Made by a program: the position numbers and the translations under genes. Source: Clostridiaceae bacterium (GTDB lineage: Bacteria > Bacillota > Clostridia > DSM-8532). From it: a DNA stretch of 52,827 nucleotides. The stretch spans positions 1 through 52,827 of the forward strand of contig DULR01000107.1 of NCBI GenBank assembly GCA_012840245.1. The letters are read 5' to 3'. Below the pieces are notes generated by a model. That model ran no database searches. It saw nothing but the letters and a program-made list of their open reading frames with translations, and had not been told where the DNA came from. This document shows, one piece after another, positions 1 to 7,345 of this stretch (positions are counted from its first letter, which is position 1; each line of letters opens with the position of its first letter).

Positions 1-50
1 CAGTCTTTACCCATGATAACCCGTGTGGGCATATAATATTGCTGTCTCAC
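1..50 (-). CDS. Iron-containing alcohol dehydrogenase, N-terminal fragment (runs off left edge)
   Basis: Only the first 16 codons are in the window. A GTG at 50-48 follows an AAGGAGAG ribosome binding site about 7 bases upstream, and the frame reads MRQQYYMPTRVIMGKD. The pattern of an aromatic pair, then MPTR, a hydrophobic pair and GK is typical of the extreme N terminus of Fe-dependent (type III) alcohol dehydrogenases, which use NAD(P)H to interconvert alcohols and aldehydes. The assignment rests on these few residues, so it is tentative; the sequence left of base 1 would settle it. Confidence 0.5.
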   Translation of the reverse strand, partial: MRQQYYMPTRVIMGKD

Positions 51-163
51 TGTTCAACTCTCCTTTTCCTTAATACAGAATCATTATATATCCAAAAAAC
101 ATGATTGTCATTCATGGAGTGACTTTGTCATATGGTCTTTCCCATCAGGCCGACATGCCCGCT

Positions 164-193
164 TGTCAGATTCTTCGCTTCGCTCAGAATGAC
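164..193. repeat. Short dispersed palindrome (TTCTTCGCTTCGCTCAGAAT type)
   Basis: The segment contains a short interrupted palindrome: GTCA and ATTCT on the left against AGAAT and GAC on the right, around a TCGCTTCGCTC centre. From memory, sequences of this kind are dispersed in many copies in unrelated bacterial genomes and behave like REP or MITE elements. It lies in the non-coding stretch 51-249 between the dehydrogenase start and the end of the regulator gene. I see no gene in that stretch. Confidence 0.45.
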
Positions 194-249
194 ACATGAA
201 GGATATGGTCATATAGGAGGGACATAACCATGTCCATATGTCCAACCAT

Positions 250-822
250 TCATACAAAAGCCGAAATTCCCCTGTTGGTCAGATTTATCACCATCTCGGC
301 CAGCTCGCGGGCAGACTGCTTCATTCCTTCCTTCAGCCATTTGTGGACCACGCCAACGCTTCCCGTCACGGCAAAGGAATATATGTATTCGGCCAGCTCC
401 TTATTTACCGATTTCTTTGTCCATTCGGATATGCATTGATTCTGTACGATCTTCATGACTTCCTGCTGGAATGAGATGTCCCCCGTATCACTGAGCAGCA
501 CAGAACAAAGATCAGCATTTTCTTTGATGTATTCGAATATCTTCTCCAATATCTGAATTGATTCGGAGCCATCCTTATCACTGAACGAATAGCCAGCCAG
601 ATACTCATTGATGTCGCTGAGCAGCCCCGTTTCTGTCTGCCGCAGCAAATCGTACTGATCACTGTAATGGGTATAGAAGGTCGCCCTGTTGATGTCCGCC
701 TCCTCACAGATCTCCTTGATAGTTATCTTGGAGATGGGCTTTTGCTTCAAAAGCTTGACCAGGCTCTCCCTGAGCACCATTTTTGTATATTTTACTCTTC
801 TGTCTGTCTTTTGGCCTTTCAT
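250..822 (-). CDS. TetR/AcrR family transcriptional regulator
   Basis: A 190-residue DNA-binding regulator. Residues about 15-60 form the TetR helix-turn-helix: ITIKEICEEADINRATFYTHY matches the family consensus (I..IA..AGVSR.TFY.HF). The C-terminal half, ending with a KWLKEGM motif and a helix of the type ELAEMVI, resembles the C-terminal domain found with the DhaS-like and YfiR-like TetR proteins of Firmicutes. The gene is divergent from the MMPL transporter at 1007 and separated from it by 184 bases that hold a perfect 7+7 palindrome (871-887) and a promoter. It is therefore probably the local repressor of the transporter pair and of itself. The ligand is unknown. RBS-like AAGGAGAA lies upstream of the ATG. 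Confidence 0.88.
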   Translation of the reverse strand: MKGQKTDRRVKYTKMVLRESLVKLLKQKPISKITIKEICEEADINRATFYTHYSDQYDLLRQTETGLLSDINEYLAGYSFSDKDGSESIQILEKIFEYIKENADLCSVLLSDTGDISFQQEVMKIVQNQCISEWTKKSVNKELAEYIYSFAVTGSVGVVHKWLKEGMKQSARELAEMVINLTNRGISAFV

Positions 823-870
823 TCCTTGTTTTCTCCTTCACTTCCAGAAATATTGAACAGATTTGTCGGA

Positions 871-887
871 TTTTAAACACTTTAAAA
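871..887. promoter_or_regulatory. Candidate TetR operator palindrome
   Basis: TTTTAAACACTTTAAAA: perfect 7-base arms around a 3-base centre, midway between the divergent regulator (start 822) and the MMPL transporter (start 1007), and about 40 bases upstream of the proposed -35 of the transporter. Position and symmetry fit a TetR-family operator. The arms are AT-only, so chance symmetry is possible. Confidence 0.4.
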
Positions 888-924
888 CCTTTTGTTTAGC
901 ATCTTTCAAAAGTTAATAATCTGT

Positions 925-953
925 TTGTTGTAATAATGACACATTGGTATTAT
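925..953 (+). promoter_or_regulatory. Sigma-A type promoter of the MMPL gene
   Basis: A -35 TTGTTG (925-930), 17-base spacer and -10 TATTAT (948-953) precede the MMPL gene, giving a predicted start of transcription near 960. This placement makes the in-frame upstream TTG at 944 impossible as a translation start and supports the ATG at 1007. Confidence 0.55.
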
Positions 954-1006
954 ATTATAATAAAGAAATTTATTCAACACATTGTCTATTATCTCAAGAG
1001 GTATTT

Positions 1007-3061
1007 ATGAATTTGATATCGAAATTCGTGACCGGAAAAACCAAATTCGTTGTGATCATATTCACTGTACTTGCTTTGGTATGCGCTTTGCTGATGCTTA
1101 TAGTTAATATAAACTATAAGATAACCGATTATCTTCCCCAAAATGCCCAGTCTACCGTAGCCATATCCATTAATGACAGTGAGTTCAGCCAGTCTGTGCC
1201 AAATGCAAGGGTCATGATAAACAATGTGACCCTGACGCAGGCTATGGAATATAAGTCAAAAATCGAGGCTATTGACGGAGTTTTTGAGGTGATATGGCTG
1301 GACAGCCTGATCGACCTTAAAGAACCCATCGAGATGGCTGATAAAGGAATAGTCGAGGAATATTACAGGGATGATACGGCTTTATTCTCGGTCACTATCC
1401 TCGACGGCTATGAGGTTTCTGTCACCGATGAGATCTACAGGCTTATAGGTGAAGAAAACGCTCTGGCGGGAAATGCCGTTAACCTGGCCACCTCAAAAAA
1501 GCTGCTGGTATCTGAGACTCTCAGCGCCATGGCATTTCTCATACCTATAATATTGATCGTATTGCTTCTCACCACCTCATCATGGATCGAACCCCTTCTG
1601 TTCCTGATCACAATTGGCATAGCAGTCCTGATCAATATGGGCACAAATGTTTTCTTCGGAGAAATTTCATTTATGACCCAGTCCATAAGCCCCATACTCC
1701 AAATGGCTGTTTCTCTGGATTATGCCATATTCCTGCTCCACAGCTATGATGATTACAAGACCAAGACAGATGATATAAAGGAAGCCATGACTCTGGCCAT
1801 GAAGCGTTCATTCCCTGCCATCATGGCAAGCGCGGCAACGACCCTGTTCGGCTTTCTGGCGCTTTTGTTCATGAAGTTCAGGATCGGCGCTGATCTTGGA
1901 CTTAATCTGGTAAAGGGTATCGTTATAAGCTTTATTTCCATTATGGTCTTCCTGCCTGCCCTTACCCTGTCCCTTAATGGTCTTATAAACAGGACAAAAC
2001 ATAAAAAGCTGCTGCCGGAGTTCAGGATCATCAGCAAAATAGTATCCGGAATCAAAGTGCCGGTGCTTTTGCTCGTTGCCGTCATTGCCGTGCCCTGCTT
2101 CCTGGCTCAGAGCAGAACTGACTTTTTATACGGCACAGGGTCCATATCTCCCTTCAGCAGAAGCGGACAGGATCAGGTGAAAATAAACGACAAGTATGGT
2201 GTTTCAACGCCCATAGTATTACTGGTTCCAAAAGGAGAGCCGGCCAAAGAAGCCATGTTAAGCTCCGATCTCGAAAAAATCGACCATGTGACCCAGGTGG
2301 TTTCATATGCCAGAACTGTTGGCCGGACTATCCCCGGCGAATATCTGGATCCCGGCATAACAGGCCAGTTTTACTCGGACAATTACAGCCGGATCATTAT
2401 TTATACCGATACCGATGAGGAAGGAGAAGAGGCTTTTGCTGCAGTTGAGGAGGTCCAGCAAAAAGCGAATGAGTACTACGGTGAAAATGTATATTCATTG
2501 GGTCAGAGCGTGAGCCTCTACGATATGAAAAAAGTAGTGACAGAAGATACCCGTGTTGTGAGCCTGATAGCCATTGTTTCCATTTTTCTCGTCCTTCTGT
2601 TCACCTTCAGGTCGGTTACCCTGCCAATAGTGCTGACACTGACTATCGAACTGGCAATATGGATCAATCTTTCCATACCCTACTTCACAGGCAATACATT
2701 ATGCTATATAGGCTATCTTGTCATCAGCACCGTTCAGCTTGGAGCAACGGTGGATTACGCCATACTCCTTACCGATAATTACATGCTTTACCGCAAATCG
2801 TTGAAAAGGAAGGAAGCCATCAGATCCACCCTGGAAGGACATTTCATATCTATCCTCATCTCAGCGGTGATCCTTTCCTCAGCAGGTTTTTGCCTTGGAT
2901 TCACCTCATCCAGCCCCATCGTATCTGAACTGGGGATACTTCTGGGAAGAGGGACTCTGCTGTCCATGGCATTGGTCGTCTGTTTCCTTCCCGCCCTGCT
3001 TGTCCTGTGTGACAGGATCATCGAGAAAACTACTCTGAAAGCAAACTTTTATAAAGGGTGA
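1007..3061 (+). CDS. MMPL/RND superfamily transporter
   Basis: A 684-residue integral membrane protein of the RND superfamily, MMPL branch (proton-driven export of lipids or other hydrophobic molecules is typical; the substrate here is unknown). The sequence shows the two-fold RND layout: a first membrane helix near residues 10-30 (FVVIIFTVLALVCALLMLIV), an extracytoplasmic domain, a block of about five helices at 170-340, a second single helix and extracytoplasmic domain, and a final helix block at 530-680. The first helix block contains a QMAVSLDYAIFLLHS segment and the second an equivalent QLGATVDYAILLTDNY segment; the Asp-Tyr pairs are the usual proton-relay position. The start is the ATG at 1007 preceded by AGAGG. 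The stop at 3061 is 6 bases before the next gene, so the two are cotranscribed. Divergent from the TetR regulator. Confidence 0.9.
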   Translation: MNLISKFVTGKTKFVVIIFTVLALVCALLMLIVNINYKITDYLPQNAQSTVAISINDSEFSQSVPNARVMINNVTLTQAMEYKSKIEAIDGVFEVIWLDSLIDLKEPIEMADKGIVEEYYRDDTALFSVTILDGYEVSVTDEIYRLIGEENALAGNAVNLATSKKLLVSETLSAMAFLIPIILIVLLLTTSSWIEPLLFLITIGIAVLINMGTNVFFGEISFMTQSISPILQMAVSLDYAIFLLHSYDDYKTKTDDIKEAMTLAMKRSFPAIMASAATTLFGFLALLFMKFRIGADLGLNLVKGIVISFISIMVFLPALTLSLNGLINRTKHKKLLPEFRIISKIVSGIKVPVLLLVAVIAVPCFLAQSRTDFLYGTGSISPFSRSGQDQVKINDKYGVSTPIVLLVPKGEPAKEAMLSSDLEKIDHVTQVVSYARTVGRTIPGEYLDPGITGQFYSDNYSRIIIYTDTDEEGEEAFAAVEEVQQKANEYYGENVYSLGQSVSLYDMKKVVTEDTRVVSLIAIVSIFLVLLFTFRSVTLPIVLTLTIELAIWINLSIPYFTGNTLCYIGYLVISTVQLGATVDYAILLTDNYMLYRKSLKRKEAIRSTLEGHFISILISAVILSSAGFCLGFTSSSPIVSELGILLGRGTLLSMALVVCFLPALLVLCDRIIEKTTLKANFYKG

Positions 3062-3067
3062 TAATAT

Positions 3068-4495
3068 ATGAAAAGAATCATGAAGCATTCGTTAATTGCA
3101 GCAATACTATCAATGACACTGTTGATCTCATCAGCAGGTATACCCCTGATGGCAGCGCAGAATCCTGCAGAGTCTCAGGTTGGCTCAGAAGGCAGGATCT
3201 CCTCGAAGGAAGAAGTGGTTTACGGGTCTCTGGACAACAGTGGTAAGATAAAAAGCATATATGTCGTCAATATCCTGAACGTAACAGAACCGGGAATCGT
3301 GTATGATCATGGTTCTTATTCCTCGGTAAAGAACCTTACAGATACAGGGGAGCTGGTGAGTGAGAACGGAAAAGTTAAGATAAACGCTTCCGGGGGCAGG
3401 TTTTATTATCAGGGAAACATTGATAACGGTGATCTTCCGTGGATCATAGATATTTCATATTATCTGAACGATGTAAAAACCGATCCGAAGGATCTTGCAG
3501 GAGCCAACGGCCATTTAAGGATCGAGATCGATACCGGAAAGAATAACAGCATCGATCCGGGATTTTTTGATAATTATTTGCTTCAGGTAAGCCTTCAGCT
3601 CGACACCGGCAATTTCTCAAACATCGATGCAAAGGGTGCGACTCTGGCAAACGCAGGTGAAAACAAAATAATAACCTTTACAGTTTTGCCCGGTACTGAA
3701 GGGAAATTATCGGTCGAGGCTGACGCAACCGATCTTGAGATGGGCAGTATCGAGTTTTCAGCTATTCCCTTTTCAATGCAGATAGAAATGCCCGACATGT
3801 CGGAAATGACAGATGATCTCTCTGTCCTCACCGATGCGATAGCCCAGCTGAAAACGGGAGTCACAGCTTTGGAAAAAGGTCTTGCTGAAATCAGCGGAGG
3901 TGCGTCCGCAATCGTCGGTGGCTCTTCGGAATTCAAAAACGGTCTTTCCGCCCTTGACTCAAGATCGAACGAGCTTGTTCAGGCCTCCACAATGATCATG
4001 AACACCCTGAATGATTTAAGCGCCATGATGTCGATACCCGAAGTCCAGGCAGCCAACCCACAGCTGGCATATGCTCTGTCTGAGCTATCCAAAAACTATG
4101 CCGGATTTCACACAGGCCTTGAAGGCTATACCCAGGGCTTAAGCCAGCTTGCCGGCAATTATCCGGCGATCCATTCAGGTATCGAGGGACTGGCAGAAGG
4201 CACAAAAGAAGCCTTTATAGGTTCAGGCTTGCTTAGTGATGGCGTTGATGCCATGTATGAAAATACCAGGGATATTCCTCAAAAGATAGACGACTTCAGC
4301 AAAGACCTTTTGGCTGAATACGACAAATCTGATTATGAACCGGTGTCGTTTGTTTCTTCAGAGAATAAGAATGTAACCTCGATACAGTTTGTCATGAGGA
4401 CAGATAAAATTGAAAAACAAGAGGCTAAGCCTGTCCAAAGCACAGATTCGGAGCCCGGGACCTTCTGGACCCGGTTGCTGGATCTGTTCAGATAA
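3068..4495 (+). CDS. Secreted YhgE-like heptad-repeat protein, MMPL partner
   Basis: A 475-residue exported protein. Residues 1-31 are a signal peptide (MKRIMKHSL... hydrophobic core ...MAA). The middle (about 75-240) is a beta-rich domain; residues about 240-400 carry spaced Leu/Gly repeats of the X-X-X-Leu-X-X-Gly kind (GVTALEKGLAEISGG, GLSQLAG, GIEGLAEG) seen in YhgE/Pip-type proteins and predicted to form long helices. Unlike full YhgE proteins it has no C-terminal membrane block; it ends in an amphipathic TFWTRLLDLFR. It starts 6 bases after the MMPL gene, so the pair probably forms one export complex at the cell surface. Function inferred from context only. Confidence 0.75.
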   Translation: MKRIMKHSLIAAILSMTLLISSAGIPLMAAQNPAESQVGSEGRISSKEEVVYGSLDNSGKIKSIYVVNILNVTEPGIVYDHGSYSSVKNLTDTGELVSENGKVKINASGGRFYYQGNIDNGDLPWIIDISYYLNDVKTDPKDLAGANGHLRIEIDTGKNNSIDPGFFDNYLLQVSLQLDTGNFSNIDAKGATLANAGENKIITFTVLPGTEGKLSVEADATDLEMGSIEFSAIPFSMQIEMPDMSEMTDDLSVLTDAIAQLKTGVTALEKGLAEISGGASAIVGGSSEFKNGLSALDSRSNELVQASTMIMNTLNDLSAMMSIPEVQAANPQLAYALSELSKNYAGFHTGLEGYTQGLSQLAGNYPAIHSGIEGLAEGTKEAFIGSGLLSDGVDAMYENTRDIPQKIDDFSKDLLAEYDKSDYEPVSFVSSENKNVTSIQFVMRTDKIEKQEAKPVQSTDSEPGTFWTRLLDLFR

Positions 4496-4502
4496 AAAGC
4501 GC

Positions 4503-4560
4503 ACAAGGGGACGGTTCCTGTGTGCACCTGTCAGAGCGCACAAAGGAACCGTCCCCTTGT
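4503..4560. repeat. Clostridial dispersed palindrome, copy 1
   Basis: Perfect 16-base inverted arms ACAAGGGGACGGTTCC (4503-4518) and GGAACCGTCCCCTTGT (4545-4560) flank a 26-base loop. A near-identical element is at 13648-13706. It fills the gap between two convergent genes, so it may also end transcription from both sides. From memory, palindromes with this core are widespread in Firmicutes and are candidates for mobilisation by REP-associated tyrosine (Y1) transposases; none is encoded in this window. Confidence 0.75.
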
Positions 4561-4573
4561 GTCTATCCCCTAA

Positions 4574-5098
4574 TTACTCTTTTGCTTTCATTATCTCTTC
4601 CATTTGCTCAAGCAGTTGCCTTTGCTTCGGATACATCATCCGTCTCGGCACACGTTCCAGCAGGCTGTCATGACACAGTTTCAGGTCTTCCCTGCTTAAA
4701 AATGGCAGGAGCGATGAACACAGATATTCTGCAACAGACATATACCATTCGGCAGTCGTTTTTTCTCTGGCAGGCTTAGGCGCCATAAGACGGCTGACCG
4801 CTTTCCCGGCAATAGCCCGGCAAAGCGCAGGATCCTTTTGCTCCAGCTGCTTCAGCGCAATGGTCAATTCTGAGATGATCCGTTCCAAACCGGTCAGGAA
4901 CTCCTGATGCATGGGATCTGACGCTGAAGGATCAAAGCTTGAAAACCACTTGCCGAACAGTTTCGCTATTTTGCTTTTTGCATTCTCCTGCTGCTTTTGC
5001 TTCTCAGTGTATTTAAAATAGTGTCTGTCCAGCTGATCAAGCAAGACTTCTGCCCGTTTTTCAGGGCTATGCCAATCAGACCGAATATCTTGCGACAT
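4574..5098 (-). CDS. Conserved hypothetical protein, helical
   Basis: A 174-residue protein that I do not recognise. It is rich in Lys, Glu, Gln and Leu, has no signal peptide or membrane segment, and is predicted mostly helical. Features: a basic stretch (KYTEKQKQQENAKSKIAKL) near residues 30-48, a central helix with ERIISELTIALKQLEQKD, and a C-terminal RVPRRMMYPKQRQLLEQMEEIM. A good ribosome binding site (AAGGAGGATCTGAT before ATG) shows it is a real gene. It is transcribed toward the palindrome at 4503-4560 and stands alone between the MMPL pair and the polyol operon. No function can be given. Confidence 0.65.
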   Translation of the reverse strand: MSQDIRSDWHSPEKRAEVLLDQLDRHYFKYTEKQKQQENAKSKIAKLFGKWFSSFDPSASDPMHQEFLTGLERIISELTIALKQLEQKDPALCRAIAGKAVSRLMAPKPAREKTTAEWYMSVAEYLCSSLLPFLSREDLKLCHDSLLERVPRRMMYPKQRQLLEQMEEIMKAKE

Positions 5099-5188
5099 AT
5101 CAGATCCTCCTTCGCTTCAGCTTTGCGGGAACAGGCTTCCGGCCTTTTTACGGATCATCTGAAGACATAGTGTTTTCTACTATGTATA

Positions 5189-5629
5189 TCAATGATCATT
5201 CTCGTATTCACATATTCTGTCAACTTTTGGCTGAGATGGACTACCAGGCTCAAACTCAGAAGTAAGGAATATGTCCACCAGCTTCTCCATCAGCTTCATA
5301 CCGACGGTAAAAGCGCCAAAGCATGCAATATTAGCATTGTTGCTCTTACGGGCGCGCTCTGCTGAATAAACATCTGTAATAAGCGCAGCGCGTGCTCCCT
5401 TCACCTTATTGGCTGCAATCGAAACTCCTATACCGGTACCGCATATAAGGATACCTCTGTCATATTCATTATTTGCAACTGCAGTTGCGACTTTGATGGC
5501 TACATTAGCATAAATGGTGTCATCACTGCCCATATCGGTTACCGGGTAACCCTTCCGGGCAAGATATTCCATTATTTCTTTTTTTGCTTCAGCTGCATTT
5601 GGGTCACACCCTATTGCGATCGAGTGCAT
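5189..5629 (-). CDS. RpiB/LacAB-family sugar-phosphate isomerase
   Basis: A 146-residue aldose-ketose isomerase of the RpiB/LacAB family, last gene of the leftward polyol operon. The N-terminal IAIGCDPNAAEAKKEI matches the phosphate-binding region, and CGTGIGVSIAANKVKGARAA (about 65-84) carries the catalytic Cys and the anion-hole loop. Where ribose-5-phosphate isomerases usually have HNDAN, this protein has KSNNANIACFG, so the usual His is absent. With a kinase of the DhaK/DhaL type and a polyol dehydrogenase upstream, the likely reaction is interconversion of a four-carbon ketose phosphate and aldose phosphate (for example erythrulose 4-phosphate to erythrose 4-phosphate), as known for related proteins in tetritol pathways. 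Substrate is inference; family is secure. Confidence 0.85.
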   Translation of the reverse strand: MHSIAIGCDPNAAEAKKEIMEYLARKGYPVTDMGSDDTIYANVAIKVATAVANNEYDRGILICGTGIGVSIAANKVKGARAALITDVYSAERARKSNNANIACFGAFTVGMKLMEKLVDIFLTSEFEPGSPSQPKVDRICEYENDH

Positions 5630-5649
5630 AAACAGGCACCTCCATTTAG

Positions 5650-6294
5650 TTAATTCTTCAGTTGTTGTATCATCCCGTCTGCCATTGCTTTAAGAATTAC
5701 ACAACAGGAGGTGGCTCCGGCATCGAGAACGCCACGGGAACGCTCACCCAAACGAGATGAACGGCCATATTTTGCCACCATGTCTTTTGTGGAGTCTTTA
5801 CCCTTTTCAGCTGCGGCTGCCATATCTTCCAGAGCCTGTACGAAGTCTCTTCCGGACTCTGCCGAAGCCTTCAGGGACTGAACTGCGGGGTAGAGAGTAT
5901 CCACCAGTGTTTTGTCTCCGGGACGTGCGTCTATTATTCCGTACAAACCTTCCAGAGCAGCTTCCATCATTTTCGCGAACAGGGGCAATGTGATCTCGTC
6001 TGCATCCTGGGATGCGTCCGACATTTCCATAAATATGGTCCCGTAGATCGGGCCCATGGAACCACCGATCTTATTCATCAATACGGTTCCCAGATCAAAC
6101 AGACCGTCACTGAGAGTAGTTTCGTTTTCTCCCAGTTGCTGCTCATACAGGGTGAACCCCTTGTTCATGTTCATGCCATGATCTCCGTCTCCTATAAGTC
6201 CATCAACATCACCAAGATATTGCTTGTTTTCCTGAATGGCATGGACCATGCTGAGAAGAATTCCACGACCGTTTTGGTTCTTGATTGATGACAT
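5650..6294 (-). CDS. dhaL: Dihydroxyacetone kinase-type DhaL subunit
   Basis: A 214-residue nucleotide-binding subunit of a two-component keto-sugar kinase. The ATG at 6294 follows AGGAGA and lies 22 bases after the DhaK stop; a longer in-frame reading would overlap dhaK and lacks a site. Motifs: IGDGDHGMNMNKGF (about residues 36-49), the Asp cluster that holds the two Mg ions of the nucleotide; GGSMGPIYGT (about 75-84), the phosphate loop; DARPGDKTLVDTLYPA; and GATSCCVILKAM near the C terminus. It hands the gamma-phosphate to a substrate held on DhaK. Only one DhaL is present for two DhaK-like proteins (6317-7333 and 11828-12826). No DhaM (PTS donor) is encoded in the window, so either free ATP or a remote phosphotransfer protein recharges it. 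Confidence 0.92.
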   Translation of the reverse strand: MSSIKNQNGRGILLSMVHAIQENKQYLGDVDGLIGDGDHGMNMNKGFTLYEQQLGENETTLSDGLFDLGTVLMNKIGGSMGPIYGTIFMEMSDASQDADEITLPLFAKMMEAALEGLYGIIDARPGDKTLVDTLYPAVQSLKASAESGRDFVQALEDMAAAAEKGKDSTKDMVAKYGRSSRLGERSRGVLDAGATSCCVILKAMADGMIQQLKN

Positions 6295-6316
6295 CGTTAA
6301 TCTCTCCTTAACTCTC

Positions 6317-7333
6317 TTATAGCTGCTGTTTGAAGCCCATGCTGTATGCTTCCATATCAAGCAGCTCTTTCAACTCATCGTCCAGCTTCATTACAGACAA
6401 GGTTGCACCCATCATCTCTAATGAAGTAAAATAATTGCCTACATATGAGCGGTAAACTTTTATGCCCTGGGCAACCAGAAGCTTTTCTATCTCGTTGTAA
6501 AGAACATAGAGTTCCATTACAGGAGTTGCTCCAAGTCCGGAAACCAGTACTGCGACCTCATCGCCGGATGTAAACGGATAATCGTTCACAACAAGGTCAA
6601 CCATACGTTTTGCCATATTTTCAGCGTTTTCTATCGGGCATACTTCAACGCCGGGCTCTCCATGATGGCCTATTCCTACTTCCATGGTACCCTCTTTGAT
6701 CTCGAAGTTGGGATGACCAACTGCCGGCAATGTGCATGGAGTGAGGCCTATGCCAACACTGCGTGTGCTGTCGATGGCCTTTTGTGCTGCTTCGATGACT
6801 TCGTCAAGGTTGCCGCCCTTTGCAGCTTTTGCAGCACCGCATTTCCACATGAAGATCTCACCTGCGACGCCTCTTCTCTTCTCTCTCTGATCCTTGGGAG
6901 CCGAACAGACATCGTCGTTGGCAACAACGGTCTTTACCTCGATACCTTCACGTTTGGCCATTTTGATAGCCATTTTGACATTCATGTTATCACCGGAATA
7001 GTTTCCGTAAAGGCATGCAACGCCTTTACCGCCGTTGGCAGCGCGGAATGCGTCAAGAAATGCTGTCGCGGTGGGAGAAGAAAATATCTCTCCAACAGCA
7101 ACTGCATCGCACATGTTTCTGCCGACATATCCTACGAACGCAGGTTTATGTCCGGATCCACCGCCCGATACGATACCGACTTTCCCTGCGATGGGAGCTT
7201 CTTTGGCGGCAACGACACCTCTGGGGTTATCATCATTGGTTTTGACTAATTTCACAATGTCAGAATGACATTTGACAAAACCCTCCAACATTTCGTCAAC
7301 GATGTTGTCAGGGTTATTTAAAATCCTTTGCAT
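6317..7333 (-). CDS. dhaK: Dihydroxyacetone kinase-type DhaK subunit
   Basis: A 338-residue substrate-binding subunit of a keto-sugar kinase. SGGGSGHKPAFVGYVG (about residues 54-69) is the DhaK signature; most family members have GHEP, here GHKP. ANDDV near residue 110 is the likely catalytic Asp region, and VGIGHHGEPGVEV (about 218-230) carries the His that forms a hemiaminal with the keto group of the substrate. The ATG follows AGGAGGG. It lies directly upstream of DhaL and downstream of the dehydrogenase, consistent with phosphorylation of the ketose that the dehydrogenase makes. In Listeria (gol operon) and in mycobacterial tetritol operons, homologues act on dihydroxyacetone or erythrulose; which of these applies here cannot be read from sequence. 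Confidence 0.92.
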   Translation of the reverse strand: MQRILNNPDNIVDEMLEGFVKCHSDIVKLVKTNDDNPRGVVAAKEAPIAGKVGIVSGGGSGHKPAFVGYVGRNMCDAVAVGEIFSSPTATAFLDAFRAANGGKGVACLYGNYSGDNMNVKMAIKMAKREGIEVKTVVANDDVCSAPKDQREKRRGVAGEIFMWKCGAAKAAKGGNLDEVIEAAQKAIDSTRSVGIGLTPCTLPAVGHPNFEIKEGTMEVGIGHHGEPGVEVCPIENAENMAKRMVDLVVNDYPFTSGDEVAVLVSGLGATPVMELYVLYNEIEKLLVAQGIKVYRSYVGNYFTSLEMMGATLSVMKLDDELKELLDMEAYSMGFKQQL

Positions 7334-7345
7334 TTCATAGCCCTC

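Noticed and set aside
230..474. Two overlapping short plus-strand frames
   Set aside because: Antisense to the TetR-like gene and without support.
944..1006. Upstream TTG start extending the MMPL protein by 21 residues
   Set aside because: The codon lies next to or inside the proposed -10 promoter element, has no ribosome binding site, and the added residues are unlike a signal anchor; ATG 1007 has AGAGG.
5168..5188. ACATAGT..ACTATGT stem after the isomerase gene as operon terminator
   Set aside because: Symmetric, but low GC and without a T-run on the minus strand; too weak to call.
6662..7249. 195-codon plus-strand frame
   Set aside because: Entirely antisense to the dhaK gene, which has clear family motifs; no ribosome binding site and Cys-rich composition typical of a shadow frame.
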